This document shows, in pieces, positions 42,967-51,715 of a stretch of DNA of 64,000 bases. Within the stretch, counting starts at the first letter, position 1. Every line of letters starts with the position of its first letter. Below the pieces are notes generated by a model that was given only the letters and a program-made list of their open reading frames with translations, made no database searches and was not told the DNA's origin. Source of the stretch: an uncultured Sediminibacterium sp. (lineage in GTDB: Bacteria; Bacteroidota; Bacteroidia; Chitinophagales; Chitinophagaceae); the NCBI RefSeq assembly GCF_946481145.1, contig NZ_CAMLMJ010000017.1:32442-96441 (forward strand), given 5' to 3'. A program made the position numbers and the translations under genes.

Positions 42967-45054
42967 TTATTTTGTTACCATCAACACAGTATAAGTTTTA
43001 ACCACACCCTTATAATCTAACTTCACCACTGCCTTTCCAGATAGGGAAGTTGATTGGGTTACGGATACTTTTACCGAAGGATTATTGGTTTTTGCTGTAA
43101 CAACCGGAATACTGGTAGTACCTGCAGGAAGCGGATAACTCACTTCATATTCCCCATAGTTTACCAAACCATTTGTATTATTTGAACGTACGGGTGTTTC
43201 AGGTAAGCTGAGGTCAGTTCCATTTACTGTAATGGTTACCACTGGTGGAACAGGACGGGTAATTTTCTTTTTTACAGTACTAAAACCTAAACCCTGTAAA
43301 TCAAACAACAGTTCCGATTCTGCTCCTTCAGCAACCAAGTAAATAGCATGTTTTTTATCAAGATGATCTACAAACGCAGCAACATCTATCGTAAACTGTG
43401 TACTCTCTTGCTTTGCATTTTCAGGAACTACAATCTCACCTATTTTTTTGCCTTTCCAGGCTGCATTTTCCCAGGGACCATCCAACCAAACATTTACTTT
43501 AAATGATTTATTTGTTTTAGGTGTAAGGAAAAGATTGAACGCTGTTTTATTTCCTTTTTTTGTTCCCTCAAAAGCCGGCAATCCTTTGTTGTTTTTGGTT
43601 AATCCGCCAAAACCAAAATATTTATAGCCGATGATATGTCCATTTTTCACTTTGGTAATGGGCATGTGGTTATCCCAAATATCCCATGAGTCTTGTTGAA
43701 TACTATTATCGGAAAGATAGCAAGCATAACCCGCAGAATAATAACGATATGGGTCCAGTCCATAAAAATGAAAACCTTCTGAAGTTACTTCTGCTCCTTT
43801 GTATTCTTTTCCTGCACTGTCTTTTACCTCATGTATTTTGTTGGGTGCATAAGGATCAAAAGCACGCATATATACCATACCACCTTCTGAAACAGGTTTC
43901 TCATCCCATGTTATTGAAATTGGCGCAACCATTGCCTGACGTGCAAAACCAAAGCCACGTGGGGGACGGTGATAAAACACATACCATTGTCCATTGATCT
44001 CCTGAATACTGCCATGTGTATTGTGTCCGGCATTAGTGGTTTGGATAGCAGACCCTGTTTTATTTAATACAGGTGCACGTGAATCAACCAATACACCACC
44101 ACTTTTCCATGGACCTAATGGCGAATCACCTACAACATAACGCAAAGTGGAGTTAGAACTTCCTACCCCATATTCCGGTCCTGAATAACCGCTATAGATC
44201 GACACGAATTTATTACCCACTTTACGGATAGAGGAAGCTTCAAAGAAGTTGAAAGTACCCAGGTCTTCGCCTGGATAAATTTGTGGATATACAGTACCCT
44301 GCGGATCACGAAGCATACCATACCTCGAACTGGCAGGTAAAAACCGATCGATGATTTTAGTACCTGGTCTGAGTGAATACATTGTATTCTGATCCAATTG
44401 CGCTGCTAATGATCTTTGAAAACCCCAGTATGCATAGGCGCGAAAGCCTATTTCATAGTCCGGGTCTTTCGGATCAGTCACATATTCAATATAAATGGCG
44501 GGATCGAAACCTAAAATACTACCGGGTACGGTACGTTTACCATCTTCTGTAAGATTGATGGGTTTAAAAGGTCCGTCGGGTCTATTTGATTTTGCCACCA
44601 GTGGCTCTCTGTTTGGGCCACGGCTATGCGGATAGAGATAATATTCTTTCTGCCCGTTTTTTCTTTTCACTTCTACCAGATCGGGCGCATACATTACATC
44701 CCACTTGTCTTCCGACTGATAAGTGAATACTGCACCTTCATCGCGCCAGCTCGATAAATCTTCCACCGGTGCCGACCATATTCTGATATCGGGACCACAA
44801 TAACTGGTAAAACGCAAATCGTGCGATCCAATAATATATGCGCGGTACTTGCCGGGTTTATCAGGATCTTCAAAAACCCTGGGTTCACCATCCGGTAAAT
44901 GTTCCCACAAAGGCAGGTAAGGATTACCCATGGCTTTGTGTACAAAACGCTGATTTACTTTACTGCCTGTTGTTTCATTTTTCTGCGCCTGTATTCCGCT
45001 TTGGGCAAACAGGAGCATGGCCATACATGATAAAATCAGTTTTGTGATTTTCAT
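42967..45054 (-). CDS. Glycoside hydrolase family 43-like protein
   Basis: 695 residues from the ATG at 45054, giving a signal peptide (MKITKLILSCMAMLLFAQSG, IQAQ). The first 400 residues look like a five-bladed propeller glycosidase: FEDPDKPGKYRAYIIGSHD (a D general-base region), WDVMYAPDLVEV (with a second Asp) and GSILGFDPAIYIEY, followed by HGSIQEINGQWYVFYHRPP. Then a beta-sandwich like CBM6 (FNLFLTPKTNKSFKVNVW) and a C-terminal all-beta tail. Probably a secreted arabinosidase or xylosidase; exact substrate unknown. Confidence 0.78.
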   Translation of the reverse strand: MKITKLILSCMAMLLFAQSGIQAQKNETTGSKVNQRFVHKAMGNPYLPLWEHLPDGEPRVFEDPDKPGKYRAYIIGSHDLRFTSYCGPDIRIWSAPVEDLSSWRDEGAVFTYQSEDKWDVMYAPDLVEVKRKNGQKEYYLYPHSRGPNREPLVAKSNRPDGPFKPINLTEDGKRTVPGSILGFDPAIYIEYVTDPKDPDYEIGFRAYAYWGFQRSLAAQLDQNTMYSLRPGTKIIDRFLPASSRYGMLRDPQGTVYPQIYPGEDLGTFNFFEASSIRKVGNKFVSIYSGYSGPEYGVGSSNSTLRYVVGDSPLGPWKSGGVLVDSRAPVLNKTGSAIQTTNAGHNTHGSIQEINGQWYVFYHRPPRGFGFARQAMVAPISITWDEKPVSEGGMVYMRAFDPYAPNKIHEVKDSAGKEYKGAEVTSEGFHFYGLDPYRYYSAGYACYLSDNSIQQDSWDIWDNHMPITKVKNGHIIGYKYFGFGGLTKNNKGLPAFEGTKKGNKTAFNLFLTPKTNKSFKVNVWLDGPWENAAWKGKKIGEIVVPENAKQESTQFTIDVAAFVDHLDKKHAIYLVAEGAESELLFDLQGLGFSTVKKKITRPVPPVVTITVNGTDLSLPETPVRSNNTNGLVNYGEYEVSYPLPAGTTSIPVVTAKTNNPSVKVSVTQSTSLSGKAVVKLDYKGVVKTYTVLMVTK

Positions 45055-45142
45055 GACTGGTTGTTTCTCTTTCATGATGGTTCATTGTTTGTAGCGTTTT
45101 AGTGAATGGAATATTTGTGGTTGACGATAAAAATAAGGTTTA

Positions 45143-45179
45143 TCGAATAATAAATGTCATTGAAACGTTTATTATTCGA
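45143..45179. promoter_or_regulatory. Palindrome upstream of the GH43-like gene
   Basis: TCGAATAATAAA and TTTATTATTCGA are perfect 12-bp arms separated by 13 bases; outside them CGATAAAA occurs twice. It lies 90 bp before the GH43-like start. A candidate operator; the binding protein is unknown. Confidence 0.4.
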
Positions 45180-45277
45180 CGATAAAACAGAATAAGCGGA
45201 TATAAGGATCAGGAATCAAGATACAGGGCACAAGGGAGCGATAGAAAGTAGCTGTCCCTTAACCTCAGAGCCCCCAC

Positions 45278-45312
45278 AAATCAGACATCAGATATCATAG
45301 ATCTGCCATCTC
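45278..45312. repeat. GACATCAGATATC/AGATCTGCCATC words after scdA
   Basis: CAAATCAGACATCAGATATC and TAGATCTGCCATCTCACG. On the minus strand the scdA stop TGA lies within the word TGAGATGGCAGATC. This is the last element before a 16-kb stretch free of such repeats. Confidence 0.6.
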
Positions 45313-46003
45313 ACGCATTTGCCATCAACTGCTCCGCCATGGGAAACAAATGATTGTTTTCAAGATGTACATGTTTATGCAAATTGGCCTCAAAATCTTT
45401 TAACATGGTAAGTGTTAACTGAAAAGTAGTACAGGTATTTTCAGGAGGTGTATAATCGAGCGTGAGTATTCTGATCTGATCCATCAGATCCCCTGCTTCG
45501 TTGTGTTCGGCCAGCATTTGTTCAATGACGGGTTTAAACGGAATTGCTGCTTCTTTTTTTGTTTCGAGAAGCGCCATTGCCGGAAACAATATTTTTTCTT
45601 CCTTTTCCATATGCGATAAAAGTTCAAACGACAGATCACGGAACATAGTAAGCACACGGCTCATTTGTGGAAACCTGTCACCATGTTTGGCATTAATCTT
45701 TTCCAGGTACCCCACTATTTGCGGCACTGTTTGTTTGATGAAAAAATGGTGGTGTATGAGAATGTATTGAATAAGCTGTTCCGCTGTCATGTCGGCAAAA
45801 ACAATATTCTTCTTATACACTCCGCTAATAAGTTCCTCCAATTCCTGTTCTACAGAATGAACATCTAACCCCTTTTGTTCGCAAGCAGTTGCGAGTGTTT
45901 GTTTTCCTTTGCAACAAAAATCGAGGTGAAATTTTTCAAATAAGGGAGCCGCCTGGTAATGGTTACTCACAATAGATGCGAGTGTTTCAGATGCATATTT
46001 CAT
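45311..46003 (-). CDS. scdA: Iron-sulphur cluster repair di-iron protein (RIC/ScdA/YtfE)
   Basis: 230 residues. N-terminal ScdA domain (about 1-58) with FHLDFCCKGKQTLATAC, then a haemerythrin-like domain with His and Glu ligands in HHHFIKQ, SHMEKEEKILFPAM, AEHNEAGDLMDQ and HVHLENNHLFP. It repairs iron-sulphur centres damaged by nitric oxide and is cytoplasmic. The neighbour is a membrane protein with haem-copper-like histidines and beyond that a Crp/Fnr regulator, in keeping with NO response. Confidence 0.92.
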   Translation of the reverse strand: MKYASETLASIVSNHYQAAPLFEKFHLDFCCKGKQTLATACEQKGLDVHSVEQELEELISGVYKKNIVFADMTAEQLIQYILIHHHFFIKQTVPQIVGYLEKINAKHGDRFPQMSRVLTMFRDLSFELLSHMEKEEKILFPAMALLETKKEAAIPFKPVIEQMLAEHNEAGDLMDQIRILTLDYTPPENTCTTFQLTLTMLKDFEANLHKHVHLENNHLFPMAEQLMANA

Positions 46004-46055
46004 ATCAACTATTTTGATACAAAATTCCTTTCTCCTTTATGAATAAATTATGCGT

Positions 46056-47264
46056 CTACGCATAAACGGGTTTTCGATAGCCGAAAAAAATCATCGCTGC
46101 GCCTGTAAGTAACCCCAGCGCCACCAACAACAATAATTCCTGAATACCCGGTACCGATATATAAGCCATTGCACAAATACCCTGAAGCATCAGCAATACT
46201 TCATTCAATAAAATACTGCTTACAAAGACAGTTACTCCTTTTCGCATCAATGGCAATGATTGCTGTTTTGTGAATACCAATAATACCGTGAGTAAAAACA
46301 AACTGATGATACCCAGTAATACCAGGTGCAGGTATCCAATTACAATAGGCCTGAACCCAAAAGCCAGATCGCTGAGTGATGGTATGGTTGAAAAAACCTG
46401 TAACAATAATTTTATAGTGAGTGCCAGCAATGCCAACAAACCTGTTCGCTGTGCCATTATGGGCCATTGTATTGTAAAATGATTCTTATGCGCTATGATT
46501 ATTTTCCATAAATAAAAACAGCCGATCACCTGCGCCGTGGCTGCTATTGCTACAGCTATATACACCCATAAGGGCAATGAGAGCCAGAGTACAGATAAAC
46601 AATAGGCGGGCAAACAGGCACATACAAAAAGCATGAATATTCGTTGCTCATATTTCAGCAATGGTACATACCGGCGTAGCATGGTAAACAATAAGCCCAT
46701 GCAAGCAAAAAAGAACCAGCCATTGTATTGAAAATGAAGAAAAAAATACACTGCCGCCAGGTACCACTGTTGGTTGATCCAGTGATTGGCCATCATTACC
46801 GATAAACCGAATGCGCCAAATGATGAAATAACAAGGAAAAACAGCGCCGCCTTAAACCAGTTGGCTGCAGGTAGTAATTGCCTGTTTGCATCTTTCCAGA
46901 ACTTCCACGCAAACCAATATGATACCAGTATGGAAAGTGTTGAGAAACTGATGGAGATCAATCCATATCCCTGAAAGGGAAAACTCAATAACATCCCATA
47001 AGCGGTAAATAGGTTGGCTTTCAGTATCGGCTCATACCTACGTAATGCCTGCTCTTTTTCCTGCAAACAGGATACGAGAAATACCATGAGCAATTGAGTG
47101 ATCCATCCCGAAAAAGCAAAATGAGAATGTGCATGTAATACATGTTTCTGGTGTACCCAGGGTAATGGATACACAATTTTGTAGCGCATGATAAAACCGA
47201 GCAGCGCCACGAGAAAAAGATTAAAAATGGCGATCCGCACCCATTTGTGGTAAGCATTTTCCAT
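46056..47264 (-). CDS. Polytopic membrane protein, haem-copper-oxidase-like or NnrS-like
   Basis: 402 residues, twelve hydrophobic segments. Conserved-looking histidines sit in HVLHAHSHFAFSGW (about 41-54), FLHFQYNGWFFF (about 176-187) and IGYLHLVLLG (near 311), positions reminiscent of haem and metal ligands in subunit I proteins, but the usual HHx and HxH motifs are absent. I do not know the function. An FNR-like site lies 46 bp upstream, and scdA, the Crp/Fnr gene and nosZ are neighbours, so a part in NO or N2O handling is likely by inference. Confidence 0.65.
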   Translation of the reverse strand: MENAYHKWVRIAIFNLFLVALLGFIMRYKIVYPLPWVHQKHVLHAHSHFAFSGWITQLLMVFLVSCLQEKEQALRRYEPILKANLFTAYGMLLSFPFQGYGLISISFSTLSILVSYWFAWKFWKDANRQLLPAANWFKAALFFLVISSFGAFGLSVMMANHWINQQWYLAAVYFFLHFQYNGWFFFACMGLLFTMLRRYVPLLKYEQRIFMLFVCACLPAYCLSVLWLSLPLWVYIAVAIAATAQVIGCFYLWKIIIAHKNHFTIQWPIMAQRTGLLALLALTIKLLLQVFSTIPSLSDLAFGFRPIVIGYLHLVLLGIISLFLLTVLLVFTKQQSLPLMRKGVTVFVSSILLNEVLLMLQGICAMAYISVPGIQELLLLVALGLLTGAAMIFFGYRKPVYA

Positions 47265-47309
47265 TCGCCTGATTTTGGGTGCAAATTAATCGGGCAGCAA
47301 AATGATTCT

Positions 47310-47325
47310 TATGATTCAAATCATA
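47310..47325. promoter_or_regulatory. FNR-like site, TATGATTCAAATCATA
   Basis: Perfect 7-bp arms around CA, containing TGAT-N4-ATCA, the core of Crp/Fnr sites. It lies 46 bp upstream of the membrane-protein start and directly after the stop of the regulator (47326). Confidence 0.6.
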
Positions 47326-47922
47326 TTAGCAATACACTTTACCCTTATCAATCATCAACTGTCCCTTTTTGTGAAGGCTGCGAATGGTTCTGATGACTGT
47401 TTCAACCCGCATGCCGGTCATGTCGGCAATTTGCTGACGGGTTAGTTTGATACGGTTACAATCAGGACAAATATTTTTCTTCCGCTGTTTCATATAGGCA
47501 AACAGTTTCGATATACAATTTTCAGGATCATGCTGCGCCAGCTCTTTAATCACATAAAATTTAAAACGAACACGTTCTATCATCAGTTTGGTGAAAGTGA
47601 AATGTGCTTCAGGGTTTTCCTTTAACAGGGAAAGAAACACTTCTTTCTGTAACCGTATAACAACACTGTCTTCATTTGCTATGGCACTGGCTGCATAAGG
47701 CTGCCCATCGAACAAAGGCAATTCACCAAACGATTCTCCGGGTTCTATCATCACCTGTAAAAACTCTCTTCCTTCTTCATTGATGTTCACCCATCGAACA
47801 CTACCACTCACCAACTGGTGATAAAAAACGGCGGAACCGCCTTCATGAAAAATGAAATCACCTGCATTTACTTTTTTATAAACTGCTCCCCAGGCCAGCA
47901 GTGTATTAATATCTATAATCAT
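47326..47922 (-). CDS. Crp/Fnr-family regulator with a Cys cluster
   Basis: 198 residues. Cyclic-nucleotide-like domain about 12-115, dimer helix about 115-135, helix-turn-helix with TRQQIADMTGMRVETVIRTI (161-180). Cysteines C136, C152, C155 (CPDC) and C198 form a set that could bind a metal or sense redox, although not at the N-terminal place of FNR. It lies between two FNR-like sites and is divergent from the cytochrome c/nosZ operon, so it is the likely controller of both. Its effector is not known. Confidence 0.85.
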   Translation of the reverse strand: MIIDINTLLAWGAVYKKVNAGDFIFHEGGSAVFYHQLVSGSVRWVNINEEGREFLQVMIEPGESFGELPLFDGQPYAASAIANEDSVVIRLQKEVFLSLLKENPEAHFTFTKLMIERVRFKFYVIKELAQHDPENCISKLFAYMKQRKKNICPDCNRIKLTRQQIADMTGMRVETVIRTIRSLHKKGQLMIDKGKVYC

Positions 47923-47989
47923 AGCTATTCATTTCAGTAAAAATATACAGCTTAAAGAGCCGGGGGTATGATTTTGCACAGGATGGAAT

Positions 47990-48003
47990 ATGATATATAT
48001 CAT
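47990..48003. promoter_or_regulatory. FNR-like site, ATGATATATATCAT, between crp and the nos operon
   Basis: Perfect 14-bp palindrome with TGAT-N4-ATCA. It lies 68 bp upstream of the regulator start and 148 bp upstream of the cytochrome c start, so it could control either. Same core as the site at 47310. Confidence 0.6.
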
Positions 48004-48150
48004 GTTTGCATTTTAAACAAGCTGTAAATGAGTGAGTTAGAAATTGGTCTTCTTATGCTTCTCCGGCAATATGATTGAACGCATAAAAATTGAAAAGATT
48101 CACAGGTAACCTTGTACCTGATAATTGACTTACTACTTAAAACATCAACC

Positions 48151-48627
48151 ATGAAAAAACTCATTGCAATTTTCTCCATCGTTTCAATTGTTGCTGCCTG
48201 TGGAGGTGGCAATTCACACGCTCCTGCTGCAACAACTGCCAGTACCGAAACCAATGCCACCGCCAGTGGTAATCCTTCCTATGACCCAAACAGGGGTGAA
48301 GGAAAATTTAAAGATGTTCAGGTAAAACCTACACTCGATATGACCCTTGCCAACGCAGGTGAGAAAGTGTACAACGTTAAATGCAGCAGTTGCCATAAAC
48401 TCTCTGAAGAAAAACTGGTTGGACCCGGATGGAAAGGTGTTACCACTCGTAACCAGGCTGCCTGGATCCTCAACTTTATTACCAATACTGACGCCATGCT
48501 GAATATTGACCCGAAAGCACAGGCCCAACTTGAAATATGCCTGGTAAGAATGCCCAATCAAAGTCTTACAGATGATGAAGCGCATTCACTCTATGAATTC
48601 ATGCGTAAAAATGATGGCGTTAAATAA
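48151..48627 (+). CDS. Cytochrome c lipoprotein
   Basis: 158 residues from the ATG at 48151, giving the lipoprotein signal MKKLIAIFSIVSIVAACGGG (Cys at about 17). A low-complexity Ala/Thr/Ser linker precedes a class I cytochrome c with CSSCHKL and distal Met in CLVRMPNQSL. It is probably the electron donor to nosZ, whose start is 30 bp downstream. First gene of the nos operon. Confidence 0.88.
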   Translation: MKKLIAIFSIVSIVAACGGGNSHAPAATTASTETNATASGNPSYDPNRGEGKFKDVQVKPTLDMTLANAGEKVYNVKCSSCHKLSEEKLVGPGWKGVTTRNQAAWILNFITNTDAMLNIDPKAQAQLEICLVRMPNQSLTDDEAHSLYEFMRKNDGVK

Positions 48628-48657
48628 TTGATCTCTCACAAACTAAACTGATATATA

Positions 48658-50637
48658 ATGACACAGTTTTCATGTAAACAATGGGCATTACTGATAGGTT
48701 GTTTAAGCCTCAGCATGTTCGCCTGTAAACCCAAGAATACAGGTAGTGCCGTGGGTGCAGATGCCGCAGCGAAAGCATATGTTGCACCCGGACAATATGA
48801 CCAGTTTTACAATTTTGTATCTGGTGGTTTCAGTGGCCAGATGAGCGTTTATGGCTTACCTTCCGGCCGTTTACTACGTGTAATTCCTGTTTTCTCTGTT
48901 GATCCTGAGAAAGGATGGGGCTACAGTGAAGAAACCAAAGCCATGTTAAATACATCACATGGTATGGTGCCATGGGATGATCTTCACCACACCGAACTTT
49001 CTCAAACCAATGGAGAAATTGATGGTCGCTGGGTATTTGGCAACGCCAATAATACACCAAGGGTGGCACGTATTGATCTTACCACATTCCGTACTGCCGA
49101 AATCATTGAACTGCCGAATAGTGCAGGTAACCACAGCTCTCCTTTTATCACTGAGAATACCGAATATGTAGTAGCCGGTACCCGTTTTAGCGTACCGCCC
49201 GATGACGCCAATGGAGATGTGGCCATTGATACTTATAAAGACAATTTTAAAGGCACCATCAGTTTTATCAGCGTAGATAAAAACGATGGTAAAATGGATA
49301 TTGCTTTCCAGTTACAATGCCCCGGTGTAAACTTCGATCTTAGCCATGCAGGTAAAGGAAAATCGAATGGATGGTTTTTCTTCTCCTGCTACAACACAGA
49401 AAAAGCCAGCACCCTGCTCGAAGTAAATGCTTCGCAGCGCGATAAAGATTTTATCATGGCCGTAAACTGGAAGAAAGCAGAGGAATACATTAAAGCAGGC
49501 AAAGGCAGAAAACAGTCTGTGAAATATGCCAGCAACCGCTACGATGAAAAAACACATTCTGCCACTTCTCAAATAAAAACAGAAGTGCTGGTATTGGATG
49601 TGAAAGACTTTAAAGACATCTGCTATTTTATTCCCTGTCCAAAATCGCCACATGGATGCGATGTAGACCCAACCGGCGAATACATTGTAGGTAGTGGTAA
49701 ACTGGCTGCACTGGTTCCTGTTTTCAGTTTCGATAAAATACAGAAAGCCATTGCTGCGAAAGATTTTATTGGTGAGTTTGATGGCTTACCTGTTATCAAA
49801 TACGAATCTGCCTTACATGGCGAATTACAGAAACCAGGCTTAGGACCTTTACACACTGAGTTCGATGGTAAAGGCAATGCTTATACTTCTTTCTTTGTTT
49901 CTTCTGAAGTAGTGAAATGGAACATCAAAGACCTGAAAGTATTGGATCGTGCGGCTACTTATTATTCTATTGGTCACCTCACCATACCCGGTGGCGACAG
50001 CAAAAAACCTGATCCTAAATACCTGATTGCCTACAATAAAATTACCAAAGACAGGTACCTGCCTACCGGTCCTGAATTATCGCAGAGTGCACAGTTATTT
50101 GATATCAGTGGTGATAAAATGCAACTGATTCTCGATTTCCCCACCATTGGCGAGCCTCACTATGCGCAGGCAGTAAGAGCAGATCTGATTAAAGATAAAT
50201 CACTGAAGATTTTTAAAATTGATGATAACCAGCACCCCTATGTAGCCAAAGGAGAAGGTGCTACTAAAGTGGTTAGAGAAGGGGGTAAAGTTCATGTGTA
50301 CATGACCACCATTCGTTCTCACCTGGCACCCGATAATATAGAAGGTATTCAGCAGGGCGATGAAGTGTACTTCCACATTACCAACCTTGAGCAGGACTGG
50401 GATGTACCACATGGCTTTGCTATTAAAGGTGCCAATAATGCTGAGCTACTGATTATGCCCGGTGAAACACAAACATTGAAGTGGGTAGCAGACAGGGTGG
50501 GTATTTATCCTTTTTATTGTACCGATTTCTGTAGTGCATTGCATCAGGAAATGTCTGGTTATCTAAGGGTTTCACCCAAAGGTTCAAAAGTTCCGCTGCA
50601 ATTCAGTACCGGAAAAACTGCTCCTGTAAGCAAGTAA
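48658..50637 (+). CDS. nosZ: Nitrous-oxide reductase, clade II-like lipoprotein form
   Basis: 659 residues. Reduces N2O to N2 in the periplasm. It lacks the Tat signal of clade I; MTQFSCKQWALLIGCLSLSM, FACKPK gives a lipobox with C23, so Sec export and a lipid anchor. CuZ ligands sit in DDLHHTELSQ, DLSHAGKG, SPHGCDVDPTG, LHTEFDGKGN and EPHYAQAVR; the CuA motif is CTDFCSALHQEM near the end (about 620). Accessory genes nosL, nosD, nosF and nosY follow in order, so the system is complete. Confidence 0.96.
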   Translation: MTQFSCKQWALLIGCLSLSMFACKPKNTGSAVGADAAAKAYVAPGQYDQFYNFVSGGFSGQMSVYGLPSGRLLRVIPVFSVDPEKGWGYSEETKAMLNTSHGMVPWDDLHHTELSQTNGEIDGRWVFGNANNTPRVARIDLTTFRTAEIIELPNSAGNHSSPFITENTEYVVAGTRFSVPPDDANGDVAIDTYKDNFKGTISFISVDKNDGKMDIAFQLQCPGVNFDLSHAGKGKSNGWFFFSCYNTEKASTLLEVNASQRDKDFIMAVNWKKAEEYIKAGKGRKQSVKYASNRYDEKTHSATSQIKTEVLVLDVKDFKDICYFIPCPKSPHGCDVDPTGEYIVGSGKLAALVPVFSFDKIQKAIAAKDFIGEFDGLPVIKYESALHGELQKPGLGPLHTEFDGKGNAYTSFFVSSEVVKWNIKDLKVLDRAATYYSIGHLTIPGGDSKKPDPKYLIAYNKITKDRYLPTGPELSQSAQLFDISGDKMQLILDFPTIGEPHYAQAVRADLIKDKSLKIFKIDDNQHPYVAKGEGATKVVREGGKVHVYMTTIRSHLAPDNIEGIQQGDEVYFHITNLEQDWDVPHGFAIKGANNAELLIMPGETQTLKWVADRVGIYPFYCTDFCSALHQEMSGYLRVSPKGSKVPLQFSTGKTAPVSK

Positions 50638-50663
50638 GTTGTATGATTTGGTTTTATAGTATA

Positions 50664-50693
50664 GGGAGCAGGATTGCTGCCTGCTCCCTTTTT
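50664..50693 (+). terminator. Terminator or attenuator after nosZ
   Basis: GGGAGCAGG/CCTGCTCCC stem with a seven-base loop and TTTTT. It lies between nosZ and the NosL fusion gene and would lower expression of the accessory genes relative to nosZ. Confidence 0.85.
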
Positions 50694-50713
50694 GTTCCGT
50701 CTAAAGTATTACC

Positions 50714-51715
50714 ATGAAAAAAATACACCTACAAAAGATGAGCAGAATTGCGCTGGGCATTTGTGGTTTATTGTTAATTGCTGTTCTTTTTTTTCCGCTC
50801 TGGCGCATTGATCTTGTGGCACCACAATACCCCGAAGGGTTACGGTTGCTGATCTATACCCATGAACTGGCAGGCGATGTAGACATCATCAACGGCCTGA
50901 ACCATTATATTGGAATGAAAACACTGCACACAAAAGACTTTGTGGAATTTAGTGTACTGCCCTATATCGTTGGCTTTTTTGCACTTGCTTATATTACCAC
51001 TGCGCTACTGAACCGGAAAAAATACCTCTACCTGTTGTTGCTGCTGTTTATTTGTTTTGGCGTTGTATCGATGTACGATTTCTGGAGATGGGAATACAAT
51101 TACGGACATAATCTTGAACCTAATGCGGCTATTGTTGTACCCGGCATGTCGTACCAGCCACCATTAATTGGCTTCAAACAACTGCTCAACTTTGGCGCCT
51201 ATTCTTTTCCGGATATAGGTGGATGGATTTTTATAGTTGTTGGATTGATTACATTTTTACTGGTTGTGATTGAATGGAGACAGAAAATAAATCCTGCATT
51301 GAAAACTTTCGTTCTGGTATTTTTTCTATCGGGGTTAGCATCCTGTAACAGTGGCCCTGAGGAAATAATAATCGGAACAGATCATTGCAGTGCCTGTAAA
51401 ATGCGTGTTACCGATGCGCATTTTGGAGCGGAGCTGGTTACAGCTAAAGGGAAAGTGTACAAATTTGATGATGTGATCTGTTTGAAAAATTACCTGCTAC
51501 AGGAGAGAGACATCGTTGCACAAAACTTGTACTTAACACTGTATTCACGCCCCAATCAACTCATTGAAGTAAATAAAGCAGTAATTGTTCAGGATGAATC
51601 TATCAGGGGGCCGATGGGTGGCAATATTGCAGCATTCGCTCATGCCGATAGTATAATACTCGGGTTAAAAGCTACCGGAAAAATAATCGACTGGAAACAA
51701 TTCATGAAACCATGA
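50714..51715 (+). CDS. Membrane protein fused to NosL copper chaperone
   Basis: 333 residues. Residues 1-190 form a membrane protein with about four helices (15-30, 82-98, 104-120 and 169-187) and no family I know. From about 196, KTFVLVFFLSGLASC is a typical lipoprotein signal, followed by NosL: GTDHCSACKMRVTDAHFGAE (C225, C228, M230) and KVYKFDDVICLKNY, which bind Cu(I) for NosZ. The codon at 51299 is TTG and could start a separate NosL lipoprotein. It overlaps nosD by 4 bp. Confidence 0.85.
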   Translation: MKKIHLQKMSRIALGICGLLLIAVLFFPLWRIDLVAPQYPEGLRLLIYTHELAGDVDIINGLNHYIGMKTLHTKDFVEFSVLPYIVGFFALAYITTALLNRKKYLYLLLLLFICFGVVSMYDFWRWEYNYGHNLEPNAAIVVPGMSYQPPLIGFKQLLNFGAYSFPDIGGWIFIVVGLITFLLVVIEWRQKINPALKTFVLVFFLSGLASCNSGPEEIIIGTDHCSACKMRVTDAHFGAELVTAKGKVYKFDDVICLKNYLLQERDIVAQNLYLTLYSRPNQLIEVNKAVIVQDESIRGPMGGNIAAFAHADSIILGLKATGKIIDWKQFMKP

